A DNA stretch of 64,000 nt from UBA1479 sp963976055 (lineage in GTDB: Bacteria; Pseudomonadota; Alphaproteobacteria; Rhodospirillales; Casp-alpha2): contig CAXBJB010000002.1 of assembly GCA_963976055.1 (NCBI GenBank), positions 124,001-188,000 on the forward strand, written 5' to 3'. The first letter of the stretch is position 1; each line of letters begins with the position of its first letter. The notes under the pieces were generated by a model, which saw nothing but the letters and a program-made list of their open reading frames with translations, searched no databases and was not told where the DNA came from. Both the position numbers and the translations under genes were made by a program. This document shows positions 16,213 to 26,325 of this stretch, in pieces.

Positions 16213-16923
16213 TTAACGGAAATATTCAGGGAAGACGGCGCGCATTTCCCCGGTCGCGGAAACGGTGTCCTTCAAATGGGCGCGCACGGCGGCTTCGGCT
16301 TCGTTGGGGGTACGCGCGTCGATGGCGTCAAGGATCGCCTCGTGGTCGCGGATGATCTTTGCCGCCTTGCCTTCGGTGGGCAGGTGCAGGCGGCGCAGCC
16401 GGTCCAGATGGGCGCGCCGCGCGTGGATGATGTCCCACAATCCGCCGACGCCGGCCATCTCGTACATCATTTCGTGGAAACGGTTGTCGGCGGGCAGGAA
16501 GGCCGACAGATCGCCGGCCTCAAGCGCCGTCCTTTGGCGGCCGATGGCGGCGCGCAGGGCATCGACTTCGTCGTCGCTGATCTCGGCGGCCAGGGTGCGG
16601 GCGATTTCAACCTCGACGCTGCGGCGCAGGAAATGGGCTTCGCGCGCACTCTGTATGTCGATGAAGGAGACACAGGTGCGCGACTGGGGAAACACATCGA
16701 CCAGGCCTTCTTCCTCAAGCAGGATCAGGGCCTCGCGCACGGGGGTCGGGCTGACGCCGAATGTCTCCGCGATCTGTCGCGTCTGAAGCACCGTGCCGGG
16801 CGGCAGGTCGAGGGAAACGATCTGGTCGCGCACCGTTTGATAGATTTGCTGGACGGTCGTCAGGCGGCCGCCTTTCGGTGGGGCTGGACGCTCTTTGAAC
16901 AGGCCGGTCGAGTCAGGCGTCAC
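16213..16923 (-). CDS. GntR-family regulator, FadR (FCD) subfamily
   Basis: This 236-residue regulator has an N-terminal winged HTH (residues ~25-92; LPPGTVLQTRQIAETFGVSP, then VREALILLEEEGLV). A helical FCD domain follows, with ligand/metal residues suggested by DNRFHEMMYEMAG and HARRAHLDRLRRL. FCD regulators typically sense organic acids and repress neighbouring catabolic genes. It is divergent from the TRAP transporter, and the 157-bp gap holds an imperfect palindrome (17003-17024), so it probably controls both arms of the locus. Confidence 0.9.
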   Translation of the reverse strand: MTPDSTGLFKERPAPPKGGRLTTVQQIYQTVRDQIVSLDLPPGTVLQTRQIAETFGVSPTPVREALILLEEEGLVDVFPQSRTCVSFIDIQSAREAHFLRRSVEVEIARTLAAEISDDEVDALRAAIGRQRTALEAGDLSAFLPADNRFHEMMYEMAGVGGLWDIIHARRAHLDRLRRLHLPTEGKAAKIIRDHEAILDAIDARTPNEAEAAVRAHLKDTVSATGEMRAVFPEYFR

Positions 16924-16991
16924 GTGGTCGATACCCCCGAAAAACGGCGCAAAAGCAGGGTTTTTGCTGCGCCTGCGAGCCAGCTTTGTGC

Positions 16992-17024
16992 TTGACTCTG
17001 CAACTGATATATTAGTATTTCAGT
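16992..17024 (+). promoter_or_regulatory. Candidate promoter element and GntR operator in the divergent gap
   Basis: TTGACT (16992-16997) could be the -35 of the TRAP operon. It is followed by a 22-bp imperfect palindrome at 17003-17024, starting ACTGATAT and ending TTTCAGT, in which 18 of 22 positions match the reverse complement. Its overlap with the expected -10 would give repression. Assignment to the adjacent GntR protein is inferred from position. Confidence 0.5.
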
Positions 17025-17080
17025 GCGGGTGAAGTCAATATCACCGTCATAAGAACTACGTTTAGGGAGATCCAAGGATC

Positions 17081-18112
17081 ATGTTTAAGAAGACACTGAT
17101 GGCGCTTGCCGTCGGCGGCTTGGTCATTGCCGGGACGACCGGCGGTGCCGCCGCGAAAACGCTCAAGGTTCAGGCCAGTTCCAAGGCCGGCGATTGGGCT
17201 CACCGCTTCATGACCGACACCTGGGCGCCGAAGCTCGATGCCATGACCGCCGGTACGGTCAAGATCGAGGTTCTGCCGACCAAGGCCGTCGTCCCGCACC
17301 GTGAAACCATCGACGCCGTCGCCAACGGCATTCTCGACGGCGACCTGAACGCGGTTTCCTATTTCTCGGGCCGCGATCCGGCGTTCGCCGTGATCGGCGA
17401 CCTGATTGCCGGTTACGACACGGTCGACCAGGTCCGCACCTTCTGCCAGTACGGCGGCGGCAAGGAAATCCTGCAGAAGATGTATGACAAGTACACCAAG
17501 GGTCAGGTGCATGTCGTCGGCTGTGGTCCTTACGCCAAGGAAGCCTTCGTATCGACCATCCCGATCAAATCCGTCGCCGACTTCAAGGGCGTGAAAGTCC
17601 GCTCGCCGGAAGGCCTGGCCGCTGAAGTGTTCAAGCGCGCGGGTGCTGCCCCCGTGTCGTTGCCGTTCTCCGAGGTCTATACGGCGCTGGAGAAAAAGGT
17701 CATCGACGCGGCTGACGCCTCGGCCCACGTGAACAACAACGCCCAGGGGCTCTACAAGGTCGCCAAGTATCCGATCTATCCGGGCATCCATTCCATGGCC
17801 GTTCTGCAATTCATCGTGAACAAGAAGGTTTGGGACAAGCTGGGCCCGCAGGGTCAGACCGCGCTGGAGGTCTGGTATCAGGCCGCCTATGACGCCATGC
17901 GCCGCGAAGCCGATCTTGAAGACCAGAAGATCGCCGACGAACAGCGCAAGGGCGGCGATGTCACCGTCGTTGACTGGACGACGGAAGAGCGCGCCAAGTT
18001 CCGCAAAATCGCGGTCGGGGCCTGGGAAGATTTCGCCGCGAAGTCGCCCCTCGCCAAGGAAGCCCTGGACGCGCATTTGAAGTACATGCGTTCCGTCGGT
18101 CTCCTGAACTAG
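17081..18112 (+). CDS. TRAP transporter substrate-binding protein (DctP type)
   Basis: This encodes a 343-residue periplasmic solute receptor. A Sec signal peptide is clear (MFKKTLMALAVGGLVIAG, cleavage near GGAAA-K). The family arginine region is readable in the segment with VRSPEGLAAEVFKRAGA and PLPFSEVYTALEKKVIDAAD-like text (landmarks FSEVYTALEKKVIDA). TRAP receptors bind organic acids through a conserved Arg carboxylate clamp. It is followed by a GC-rich hairpin and then the fused membrane subunit. Confidence 0.93.
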   Translation: MFKKTLMALAVGGLVIAGTTGGAAAKTLKVQASSKAGDWAHRFMTDTWAPKLDAMTAGTVKIEVLPTKAVVPHRETIDAVANGILDGDLNAVSYFSGRDPAFAVIGDLIAGYDTVDQVRTFCQYGGGKEILQKMYDKYTKGQVHVVGCGPYAKEAFVSTIPIKSVADFKGVKVRSPEGLAAEVFKRAGAAPVSLPFSEVYTALEKKVIDAADASAHVNNNAQGLYKVAKYPIYPGIHSMAVLQFIVNKKVWDKLGPQGQTALEVWYQAAYDAMRREADLEDQKIADEQRKGGDVTVVDWTTEERAKFRKIAVGAWEDFAAKSPLAKEALDAHLKYMRSVGLLN

Positions 18113-18125
18113 CCGGCATCGAATT

Positions 18126-18155
18126 GCCGCCGCGCCCTTACGAGGGCGCGGCGGT
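18126..18155 (+). other. GC-rich hairpin between TRAP receptor and membrane subunit genes
   Basis: CCGCCGCGCCC (18127-18137) and GGGCGCGGCGG (18144-18154) form a perfect 11-bp stem with a 6-base loop, followed by TTCTTCC and not a T-run. It lies 14 bp after the receptor stop and 47 bp before the membrane-subunit start. It would partly terminate or shield the receptor mRNA, giving excess receptor over membrane protein. Confidence 0.6.
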
Positions 18156-18201
18156 TCTTCCATTGATTTTCTGATATACTTTGCCGATCCAGGAGGGGGC
18201 C

Positions 18202-20235
18202 ATGTCTGGATTCACGGAAACCTTGGTTGGTGCGCCAACCGGCGCGACCTTCAACCGAGCCGTCGACCATTTCAGCCGTTTTCTCGGTCTGGCGGTCGGC
18301 AACCTCTACCTGATTGCGGCGTTCTGTACGATGTGGGAGGTCGTGGCCCGCTACGTCTTCCATTCGCCCACGCAATGGGTGTTCGAGGTGGTGATGGTGC
18401 TGTGCGCCAGCGCCTGGATGCTGTCGGCCGGTTTCGTGACTCTGCAAAAGCGCCATATCGGCATCACCGTGTTCTATCTCATGGTGTCGGAGAGGGCCCG
18501 TTGGTGGCTCGACCTGTTCGCCATGGTGGTTGGCGTCATTGCCCTTTACATGCTGGTGTCCGACACCCTGATTCGGGCGCTGGAAAGCATCGATCTGGTG
18601 GAACGCGGCGGGTCGGCCTGGAATTCGCCGCTGCCCATGATGCTCAAGACCATCCTGTTCGCGGGCCTGTTTCTGTATCTCGTGCAGTTGCTGGTCAACC
18701 TGGGCCGCCATTTTCGCACCCACGCGCTGCAGATCACGGTCTATGCTGTTCTGGCGCTGGTCTGCCTGCGTTTGCTGGTGCAGATCTTCGCCCATTACGG
18801 CGAAAGCGGTGGCATGTGGATCAACCTGGAAGAATACCTGCACGGCGCATCGGGCAGCGTTATCGATCAGTTCCGGGTTGATCGCGACTCCGTCGGCATC
18901 GCCACCATCTCGCTGCTGATCGTCGCGGCGCTTCTGGTTCTGATGATGACCGGCATGCCGCTCGGCATCGTCACGCTGATCATTTCCGTGGTCTGTGCCC
19001 TGGCATTCTACGGCTTGCAGGGCATGTACCTGGTATCGACCAATGCCATGGACCTGCTGGAAAAATATCCCCTGATCGCGGTGCCGTTCTTCGTGCTGAT
19101 GGCGTCGATCCTGGAACGCGCCGGGATCGCCCAGGACCTGTTCGACGCCATGTCGATCTTTGCCGGCGGTCTGCGCGGCGGCGTGGCGGTGCAGACCACC
19201 GTCGTCGCCGTGATCCTGGCCGCCATGTCGGGTGTCATGGGCGGCGAGATCGTCATGCTGGGCCTGGTCGCCCTGCCGCAGATGCTGCGCCTGGGCTACG
19301 ACCGCAAGCTGACCATCGGCCTGATCTGTGCCGCGGGTGCTTTGGCCACCCTGATCCCGCCGTCGATCGTCATGATCGTCTACGGCCTCAGCGCCAACGT
19401 CGGCATCGGCGACCTGTTCAGCGCCGGCTTCATCCCCGGTCTGATGCTGGCCACGTTCTACGTGACCTTCGTTCTGGTGCGCTGCAACCTCAACCCATCC
19501 CTGGCGCCGACGGCGGCGGAAATCGCCCTGAAGACGGGACAGGAAACCAAGCTGGGCCGCCATCAGATCGCGGCGGTCGTCATGTGCGTCGCCCTGATCT
19601 TCTGCGTCATGGGGTCGATCTACGGCGGCATCACCAGCGTCACCGAAGCCGCCGCCGTGGGCGTGTTCGGCGCCATCGCCGTGGCCGCCGTGCGCTTCAA
19701 GTTCAACTACGCCCTGCTGCGCGATTGTCTGGCGAACACCATGGCGGTGGTCGGCACCATCATTTGGCTGATCCTGGGGGCCGTGGCTTTCGTCGGTCTG
19801 TACAACCTGATCGGCGGCGCCGACTTCATGCGCCAGTTGATCAAGGGCGCCGGTTTGGGTCCCCTGGGCACGGTCTTCGTGATGATGGCGATCCTGGTCG
19901 TTCTCGGCACCTTCATGGAATGGATCGCGATCATCTTCATCACCGTGCCGGTATTCGCTCCGGTGGTGCGCGATCTGGGGCCGGAACTGGGCATGACCCC
20001 GGAATGGGCGGCGGTCTGGTTCGGCATTCTGTTCGTCATGAACATTCAGATCTACTTCCTCAGCCCGCCTTTCGGCCCGGCTTGTTTCTGGCTGAAGTCC
20101 GTGGCGCCCAAGGACGTGACCCTGCAGGAAATCTTCATCAGTGTGCTGCCGTTCATCGGCCTGCAGATCATCGGCATGATGCTGGTCATGTTCTTCCCGC
20201 AGATCGCCCTGTGGATGCCTCAGGCGTTAAACTAG
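18202..20235 (+). CDS. Fused TRAP transporter membrane protein (DctQ-DctM)
   Basis: This 677-residue inner-membrane protein combines the small (Q) and large (M) TRAP subunits that couple Na+ gradient to solute uptake. I start it at the ATG at 18202 because AGGAGG lies at 18191-18196; the frame is open to a TTG at 18181. Residues ~20-210 are the four-helix DctQ part (landmarks WEVVARYVF and PTQWVFEVVM). A linker of ~30 residues follows. From ~230 comes the ten-plus-helix DctM domain with GMPLGIVTLIISVV, EKYPLIAVPFFVLMASILERAG (family landmarks) and the IPPSIVMIVYG motif. Confidence 0.92.
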   Translation: MSGFTETLVGAPTGATFNRAVDHFSRFLGLAVGNLYLIAAFCTMWEVVARYVFHSPTQWVFEVVMVLCASAWMLSAGFVTLQKRHIGITVFYLMVSERARWWLDLFAMVVGVIALYMLVSDTLIRALESIDLVERGGSAWNSPLPMMLKTILFAGLFLYLVQLLVNLGRHFRTHALQITVYAVLALVCLRLLVQIFAHYGESGGMWINLEEYLHGASGSVIDQFRVDRDSVGIATISLLIVAALLVLMMTGMPLGIVTLIISVVCALAFYGLQGMYLVSTNAMDLLEKYPLIAVPFFVLMASILERAGIAQDLFDAMSIFAGGLRGGVAVQTTVVAVILAAMSGVMGGEIVMLGLVALPQMLRLGYDRKLTIGLICAAGALATLIPPSIVMIVYGLSANVGIGDLFSAGFIPGLMLATFYVTFVLVRCNLNPSLAPTAAEIALKTGQETKLGRHQIAAVVMCVALIFCVMGSIYGGITSVTEAAAVGVFGAIAVAAVRFKFNYALLRDCLANTMAVVGTIIWLILGAVAFVGLYNLIGGADFMRQLIKGAGLGPLGTVFVMMAILVVLGTFMEWIAIIFITVPVFAPVVRDLGPELGMTPEWAAVWFGILFVMNIQIYFLSPPFGPACFWLKSVAPKDVTLQEIFISVLPFIGLQIIGMMLVMFFPQIALWMPQALN

Positions 20236-20251
20236 GTCCAGTGGAGGTCCC

Positions 20252-20413
20252 ATGAGCAATCCCCTAACCACGCCCGAAGAACTGCATGACGACCTCGAGG
20301 AAGAGGGCGTCCACGGCAGCGACCGATACGGCATCGCGCCCGGCGTTGCCGGCATCCTTATCGGTGCGGCGTTGATCGTTTTCATGTTCGCCCTGGCGGA
20401 CGGTTTTTCCTGA
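20252..20413 (+). CDS. Tiny single-pass membrane protein between TRAP and dehydratase genes
   Basis: This encodes 53 residues. It starts at an ATG preceded by GGAGG (20243-20247) and ends at TGA 20411-20413, 18 bp before the dehydratase gene. The N-terminal half is acidic (ELHDDLEEEG), then RYGIAPG leads into one hydrophobic helix of ~20 residues, and it ends ALADGFS. The good ribosome site, tight spacing and operon position argue that it is real. It may be an accessory subunit of the fused TRAP protein; I know of no function. Confidence 0.65.
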   Translation: MSNPLTTPEELHDDLEEEGVHGSDRYGIAPGVAGILIGAALIVFMFALADGFS

Positions 20414-20431
20414 TCGGGACGTGCGACCAAG

Positions 20432-22168
<1,737 letters not shown>

Positions 22169-22180
22169 GCGGAGCGATCC

Positions 22181-22903
22181 ATGGCCAAGAAACTTTCCAA
22201 GAAAACCCGCGACCTGCTGATGAACGTGTCCACGGCGACACTGTGCACAGCGTTGTTCAAGGTCGGCCTGAAGAACCAGTTTATCCAGGACGTTCATCCG
22301 GTGTCTCCCAAGGGGAAGAACATGGTGGGGCAGGCCTATACCATGCGCTACATCCCGGCGCGGGAAGACCTGAACCCGATTTCCGTGTTCCAGGACCCCA
22401 AGCATCCGCAGCGCGTGGGCGTGGAGGAATGCCCCAAGGGCCACGTGATGGTCATCGACAGCCGCAAGGACCCGCGCGCCGCCTCGGCCGGCTCGATTCT
22501 GGTCACCCGCCTGATGGTGCGGGGCTGCGCCGGCGTGGTCAGTGACGGCGGTTTCCGCGACGCGCCGGAAATCGGCGATCTGGACATTCCGGCGTACCAC
22601 AACCGCCCCTCGGCCCCGACCAACCTGACCCGCCATCAGGCGATCGAACTGAACGGCCCCATCGGCTGCGGCGACGTCGCCGTGTTTCCCGGTGACGTGA
22701 TCGTCGGCGACGACGAAGGCGTCTGCGTGATCCCGCTGCACCTGGCCGACGCCATCGCCCATGAGGCGACGGAAATGACCGCGTTCGAGGACTTCGTCAC
22801 CGAAGAGGTGAAGAAGGGCCGCCCTGTGATCGGCCTCTACCCCGCGACGACGGCGAAGGCGAAGGCCGATTACGCCGCTTGGCGGAAGCGGACCGGACGA
22901 TAA
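22181..22903 (+). CDS. RraA-like / 4-hydroxy-4-methyl-2-oxoglutarate-aldolase family protein
   Basis: This 240-residue cytoplasmic protein belongs to the family of RNase-regulator RraA and class II pyruvate aldolases. STATLCTALFKVG at the N-terminus, GAGxxV-like RGCAGVVSDGGFRDAPEI and GDVIVGDDEGVCVIP are shared landmarks. The Arg-Asp pair in GGFRDAP corresponds to the metal and substrate-binding residues of the aldolases. Downstream of a TRAP transporter and an IlvD/Edd dehydratase, an aldolase or decarboxylase cleaving a keto acid is more likely than RNase E control. Confidence 0.85.
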   Translation: MAKKLSKKTRDLLMNVSTATLCTALFKVGLKNQFIQDVHPVSPKGKNMVGQAYTMRYIPAREDLNPISVFQDPKHPQRVGVEECPKGHVMVIDSRKDPRAASAGSILVTRLMVRGCAGVVSDGGFRDAPEIGDLDIPAYHNRPSAPTNLTRHQAIELNGPIGCGDVAVFPGDVIVGDDEGVCVIPLHLADAIAHEATEMTAFEDFVTEEVKKGRPVIGLYPATTAKAKADYAAWRKRTGR

Positions 22904-22988
22904 AATCTCCCCTCCTGCGGAGGCCTTAATCCTGCCGGAAAATATGCTAGTCTTGCCGCCTGCCATCGCGCCGGAACGGGAGAGGACC

Positions 22989-23246
22989 ATGCGCAAGACC
23001 ATCGCCATTGCCGCGCTCGGGTTGCTCGGCGCCTGTACGGTCGTCGAGAAGACCGGCGAGGACATCACCATCGAGCACGCGGCGAACCAGTTCTTTGTCG
23101 CCGAGGCGAAGGCCGAAGATTACTGCCAGACCCTGGGCCGCCATGCCCAGCACGTGATGACCGGCCCGCGCCAATCGTCGCTTTTGTTCGTGCAGTCCAG
23201 CGTCAGCGTGTTCCGCTGCGTCCTGCCGGCAGCGGCGAAGAAATGA
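22989..23246 (+). CDS. Small putative lipoprotein
   Basis: This 85-residue protein begins MRKTIAIAALGLLGAC, a signal peptide with a lipobox (LLGAC), so the mature protein probably starts at a lipidated Cys. The remainder is unrecognised, with two further cysteines (DYCQTLG, FRCVLP). I start at 22989, preceded by a GGGAGAGGA ribosome site; the frame is open 45 bases further upstream. It may be co-transcribed with the aspartic protease gene 25 bp downstream. Confidence 0.7.
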   Translation: MRKTIAIAALGLLGACTVVEKTGEDITIEHAANQFFVAEAKAEDYCQTLGRHAQHVMTGPRQSSLLFVQSSVSVFRCVLPAAAKK

Positions 23247-23271
23247 CGGCGGGGCGGTCTGCTTTCACGCC

Positions 23272-23964
23272 ATGAGACGCTCCGTCCTCCTGATGGTTGT
23301 GATCGGTCTGGCTTTGGGTGGCTTGGTTCTGTTCCTGGCTCTGCAATTTCCCGAAGCCCTGACGACGCGGGGCGAACAGATTCAGTTGACCCATGCCCTG
23401 CTGCTGGTTGCCGTGATCGGCGGGGCCGCCATCGCCCATGGCCGCTTTCAGGCGCGCCAGGCCCTGCGCCATGCCGCGATTTGGGTCGGGCTCGGCGCCG
23501 TGCTGCTGCTGGGCTATTCCTTCCGTGCCGAGTTTCTGGCCCTGGGCGGCCGACTGACGGGCGAACTGCTGCCGCATCGGGCACAGGAGGCCCCTGGCGG
23601 CGACGTCACCATCCGTGCGGGTGCCGGCGGCCATTTCATCGCCGAGGCCACGGTCAACGGCGTGGCCATCCGTTTCCTGGTCGATACCGGGGCGAGCGAG
23701 GTGGTGCTGAGCCCCCGCGATGCCGAACGCCTGGGTTTCAACCTGAAATCCCTCAGTTTCAACCGCATGTATCAGACCGCCAACGGCACGGTCACGGGCG
23801 CACCCGTGCGCCTGGAAGACATCCGCATCGGCGCCATCACCGTCAAGGACGTGCGGGCCTCCGTCAACGGGGTGGCGATGAAACGCTCGCTCCTCGGCAT
23901 GAGCTTTCTCGGCCGCTTGGGCGGCTACCGGGTCGACGGCAATGTGCTGACGCTTACTCCGTAG
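23272..23964 (+). CDS. Membrane-anchored retropepsin-like aspartic protease (clan AA)
   Basis: This 230-residue protein has three N-terminal hydrophobic segments (residues ~5-27, 40-58, 66-84) and a C-terminal retropepsin domain. The catalytic motif is D138-T-G-A in FLVDTGASEVVLS. GAxVRL-type GAPVRLEDIRIG and LLGMSFLGRL near the end are landmarks of the bacterial TIGR02281-like family. Retropepsins need to dimerise, since each chain supplies one Asp. The domain probably faces the periplasm. Substrate unknown. Confidence 0.85.
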   Translation: MRRSVLLMVVIGLALGGLVLFLALQFPEALTTRGEQIQLTHALLLVAVIGGAAIAHGRFQARQALRHAAIWVGLGAVLLLGYSFRAEFLALGGRLTGELLPHRAQEAPGGDVTIRAGAGGHFIAEATVNGVAIRFLVDTGASEVVLSPRDAERLGFNLKSLSFNRMYQTANGTVTGAPVRLEDIRIGAITVKDVRASVNGVAMKRSLLGMSFLGRLGGYRVDGNVLTLTP

Positions 23965-24460
23965 CCGCTGTGCGGGGGGCGAGGGCCGCCTGTTCAACCT
24001 GTATCCGCCAAGCCAGAACAAGGGCGTTGAGGATGGAGAACCCGAGGGCGATGTGCCACGCCCCGAACGCGAGTGGCAGCACCGCGATCTCGGCCGCGAC
24101 CACGCAGTAATTCGGATGCCGCAGGAAGCGGTAGGGACCGCGCCGCACCAGGGGGGCGCCGGGCAGGGTGATGACGCGTGTCGTCCAATAGGGGCCTAGG
24201 GACGCGATGACCCAGACCCGGACGCCCTGCAATCCGATGAACAGGGCAAGCCAGGGCCATTGTACGGGTGTGTCCGGCGGCACCAGGACGGCCAGGGCGG
24301 TCAGCCAGCCCGCGTGCAGGGCGACGATGACGGGATAATGGCCGCGCCCGTGCTCAATCCCGCCCCGGGCCATCAGGCGGGCCGTGTTACGCCGTGCATG
24401 GATAAGTTCCGCCAGACGCAGCAGCGCGACCAGGGCGATGAAGATCCAAGGAACCGGCAC
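23954..24460 (-). CDS. Isoprenylcysteine carboxyl methyltransferase (ICMT)-like membrane protein
   Basis: This 168-residue integral-membrane methyltransferase starts at the GTG at 24460 (reading PVPWIFIALVAL); the longer open frame upstream only mirrors the polyketide synthase gene. Landmarks are GRGHYPVIVALHAGW, GPYWTTRVI and RRGPYRFLRHPNYCVVAAEI, the last being the S-adenosylmethionine-binding HPNY region. It lies 11 bp downstream of a type III polyketide synthase gene. In Streptomyces srsA-srsB, such a pair makes O-methylated phenolic lipids, so a role in methylating the polyketide product is likely. It overlaps the 3' end of the protease gene by 11 bases, tail to tail. Confidence 0.82.
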   Translation of the reverse strand: MPVPWIFIALVALLRLAELIHARRNTARLMARGGIEHGRGHYPVIVALHAGWLTALAVLVPPDTPVQWPWLALFIGLQGVRVWVIASLGPYWTTRVITLPGAPLVRRGPYRFLRHPNYCVVAAEIAVLPLAFGAWHIALGFSILNALVLAWRIQVEQAALAPRTAATE

Positions 24461-24471
24461 GGCGGCGAACC

Positions 24472-25548
24472 TTAAACCGTTTCCAAGGTCAGGAACCCGG
24501 CCGTGAAACCGGGGCCGAGGGCCGACATCAGGGCGCGCCTGCCGGGCGTGCCGGCAAACCCGGCGTCCAGCGTACGGCGTAGCACGAACATCACCGTTGC
24601 CGCCGACATATTGCCGAAATCGCGCAGCACGGCGCGGCAATGCGTCAGCCCGCCTGGTGCCTGTCCGAACACCTTTTCCAGGGCGGTGACGACCTTTTCC
24701 CCGCCCGGATGGGCGACGAAGGCGTCGATATGGCCGAGGCTTAGATTGTCCTGGGCCAGATAGTGCCGCAGCACGGGCGGCAGTTCCATTTCCACCAGGC
24801 GGGGAATGTCGCGGGAAAACACCACGCCCAGTCCGTCTTCCTCGACCGTCCAGCCCATGACGTCGAGGGATTTCGGCCAGGTATGTTCGCCCGTGCGTGT
24901 GATGCGGGGGCCGGGGCCGTCGGTGGTGATCAGCGCCGCCGCCGCGCCGTCCCCGAACAGGGCCGTGGCGATCACGTTGCTTTTCGACAGATCGCTGCCG
25001 CGAAACGTCAGGCCGCAGAGTTCCACCACCAGGAACAGGACTTTGGACCCGGGCCGCGCCCGGGCGATGTCGGCGGCGCGGGCCAAGCCGTTGACCCCGC
25101 CGGCGCAGCCCAGGCCGAAGATCGGCAGGCGCGTGGTTCCGGCGCGGAACGGCAGGCGGTCGAACAGGCGGGCGTCGAGCGACGGCGTGGCGATCCCCGT
25201 GGTCGAGACGGTGACCAGGGCGTCCACATCCTCGGCCGTCATGCCCGCCGCCGTGAGACAATCTTCGGCCACTTCGGTCAAAAGGTCCAAGGCATGGTCG
25301 AGATACCGCGCGTTCTTTTCCGCCCAGCCGCGCGGTTCGCTGAACCAATCCAACGGCATGCAGGAATAGCGGGTGTCGATGCCGGCGTTGTCGAAGGCCG
25401 GCAGCATGCGGTCGATGTCGCGGACCTGGCCTTTGAACTGGCCGCGGGCCCAGGCGCGGATATCGGCCTGGGCCAGCTTATGCGGCGGGACCGCGGTGCT
25501 GAGCGCGGCGAGCCGGGGCATGGGTGTGGTCACTGGTATCGTCATCAC
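24472..25548 (-). CDS. Type III polyketide synthase (chalcone/alkylresorcinol synthase-like)
   Basis: This 358-residue homodimeric enzyme condenses malonyl-CoA units onto an acyl-CoA starter and cyclises the product. The catalytic triad is C148 (FGLGCAGG), H280 (FVAHPGGEKV) and N313 (RDFGNMSAAT). The GFGPG-like C-terminal loop reads LGPGFTAG. With the ICMT-like gene directly downstream, an alkylresorcinol or alkylpyrone phenolic lipid is the best guess, possibly for membranes or resting-cell envelopes. Starter specificity cannot be read. An alternative Met (M2) follows the first codon. Confidence 0.9.
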   Translation of the reverse strand: MMTIPVTTPMPRLAALSTAVPPHKLAQADIRAWARGQFKGQVRDIDRMLPAFDNAGIDTRYSCMPLDWFSEPRGWAEKNARYLDHALDLLTEVAEDCLTAAGMTAEDVDALVTVSTTGIATPSLDARLFDRLPFRAGTTRLPIFGLGCAGGVNGLARAADIARARPGSKVLFLVVELCGLTFRGSDLSKSNVIATALFGDGAAAALITTDGPGPRITRTGEHTWPKSLDVMGWTVEEDGLGVVFSRDIPRLVEMELPPVLRHYLAQDNLSLGHIDAFVAHPGGEKVVTALEKVFGQAPGGLTHCRAVLRDFGNMSAATVMFVLRRTLDAGFAGTPGRRALMSALGPGFTAGFLTLETV

Positions 25549-25616
25549 GGGCCTAAGTCTGGTCTCGTTCGGCCCCGGGCGCCACTAACGTTGACGTGAG
25601 TGGGGTGTCCGGCGGT

Positions 25617-26183
25617 TTATTGCACCTGCGCCGCGACCTCGGGCGGCAGGCTGCCCTTGACGGTGTCCAGGTCGCTCGGGAAGTATGATCGGCCGTTGCA
25701 TTCGCCATTGAACCGCCCGGACATTTCCGAATACAGGCGAACCTGACGGTTATGGCCCTCGACCGCACCGCGCCGTTCCTCGACCCAGGCGTTGTAGCCG
25801 GCAATCTGCGCCTCGTAGGCCTTGCGCCGTTCCGGGTCGGTCAGGGCGGCCATGGCCTGGTGCTGCAGACGCGGCCCGGTCTCTTCGATCCTGCTGTCCA
25901 GGTCGCGGATCGTTCCTTTTGCCGCCTGGATCTCGGCGGCGACCGCGTCGATGCGGTGGGCCAGGATAAGGCAGGCCGTCAGCGTCTCGGGCGTCATCAC
26001 CCCGGCGCGGTAGGTCTTGGCCTTGCCTTCGTAGAGCTTCTCGGGTGCGTTGCGGGCGGATTGCAACATGGTGTCGAGCAGGCTGCCGCCGGCTTGCGCG
26101 GTCGCCGCCGCCAACATCAGCATCGCCACCGTCAGGGAAAGGAAAATTTGGCGCGAGGTGGGCGTGCGGGGGAGATTGGGCAT
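25617..26183 (-). CDS. Exported coiled-coil protein of unknown function
   Basis: This encodes 188 residues with a signal peptide (IFLSLTVAMLMLAAATAQA). The mature part is mostly helical and charged, with a predicted coiled-coil stretch around residues 78-145 (AVAAEIQAAKGTIRDLDSRI and following). Two cysteines, C70 and C163 by count, might form a disulfide. I do not recognise the family. It stands alone between the polyketide synthase gene and an unrelated plus-strand gene. Confidence 0.65.
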   Translation of the reverse strand: MPNLPRTPTSRQIFLSLTVAMLMLAAATAQAGGSLLDTMLQSARNAPEKLYEGKAKTYRAGVMTPETLTACLILAHRIDAVAAEIQAAKGTIRDLDSRIEETGPRLQHQAMAALTDPERRKAYEAQIAGYNAWVEERRGAVEGHNRQVRLYSEMSGRFNGECNGRSYFPSDLDTVKGSLPPEVAAQVQ

Positions 26184-26325
26184 GGGGGCAGGGGCCTCGA
26201 CTGGTTAGACGCGTGAAACAATATCATGGTCTTCCCTCTTAAGGCATTGCGCGGAATACTTCAAAGCTGCGTGAGGATTGCTCTGAGGGCTCGCATTAAC
26301 CAAGAAATGCGCCCATATTCAGGCC

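Noticed and set aside
14467..16995. 842-residue plus-strand ORF over the hydroxyacid dehydrogenase, PhyH and GntR genes
   Set aside because: It is antisense to three clear minus-strand genes and lacks any motif.
23954..25348. The full open frame upstream of the ICMT-like protein as one 464-residue protein
   Set aside because: Its first two thirds are the mirror of the polyketide synthase gene. Only the last 168 residues resemble ICMT, so a GTG start at 24460 was chosen.
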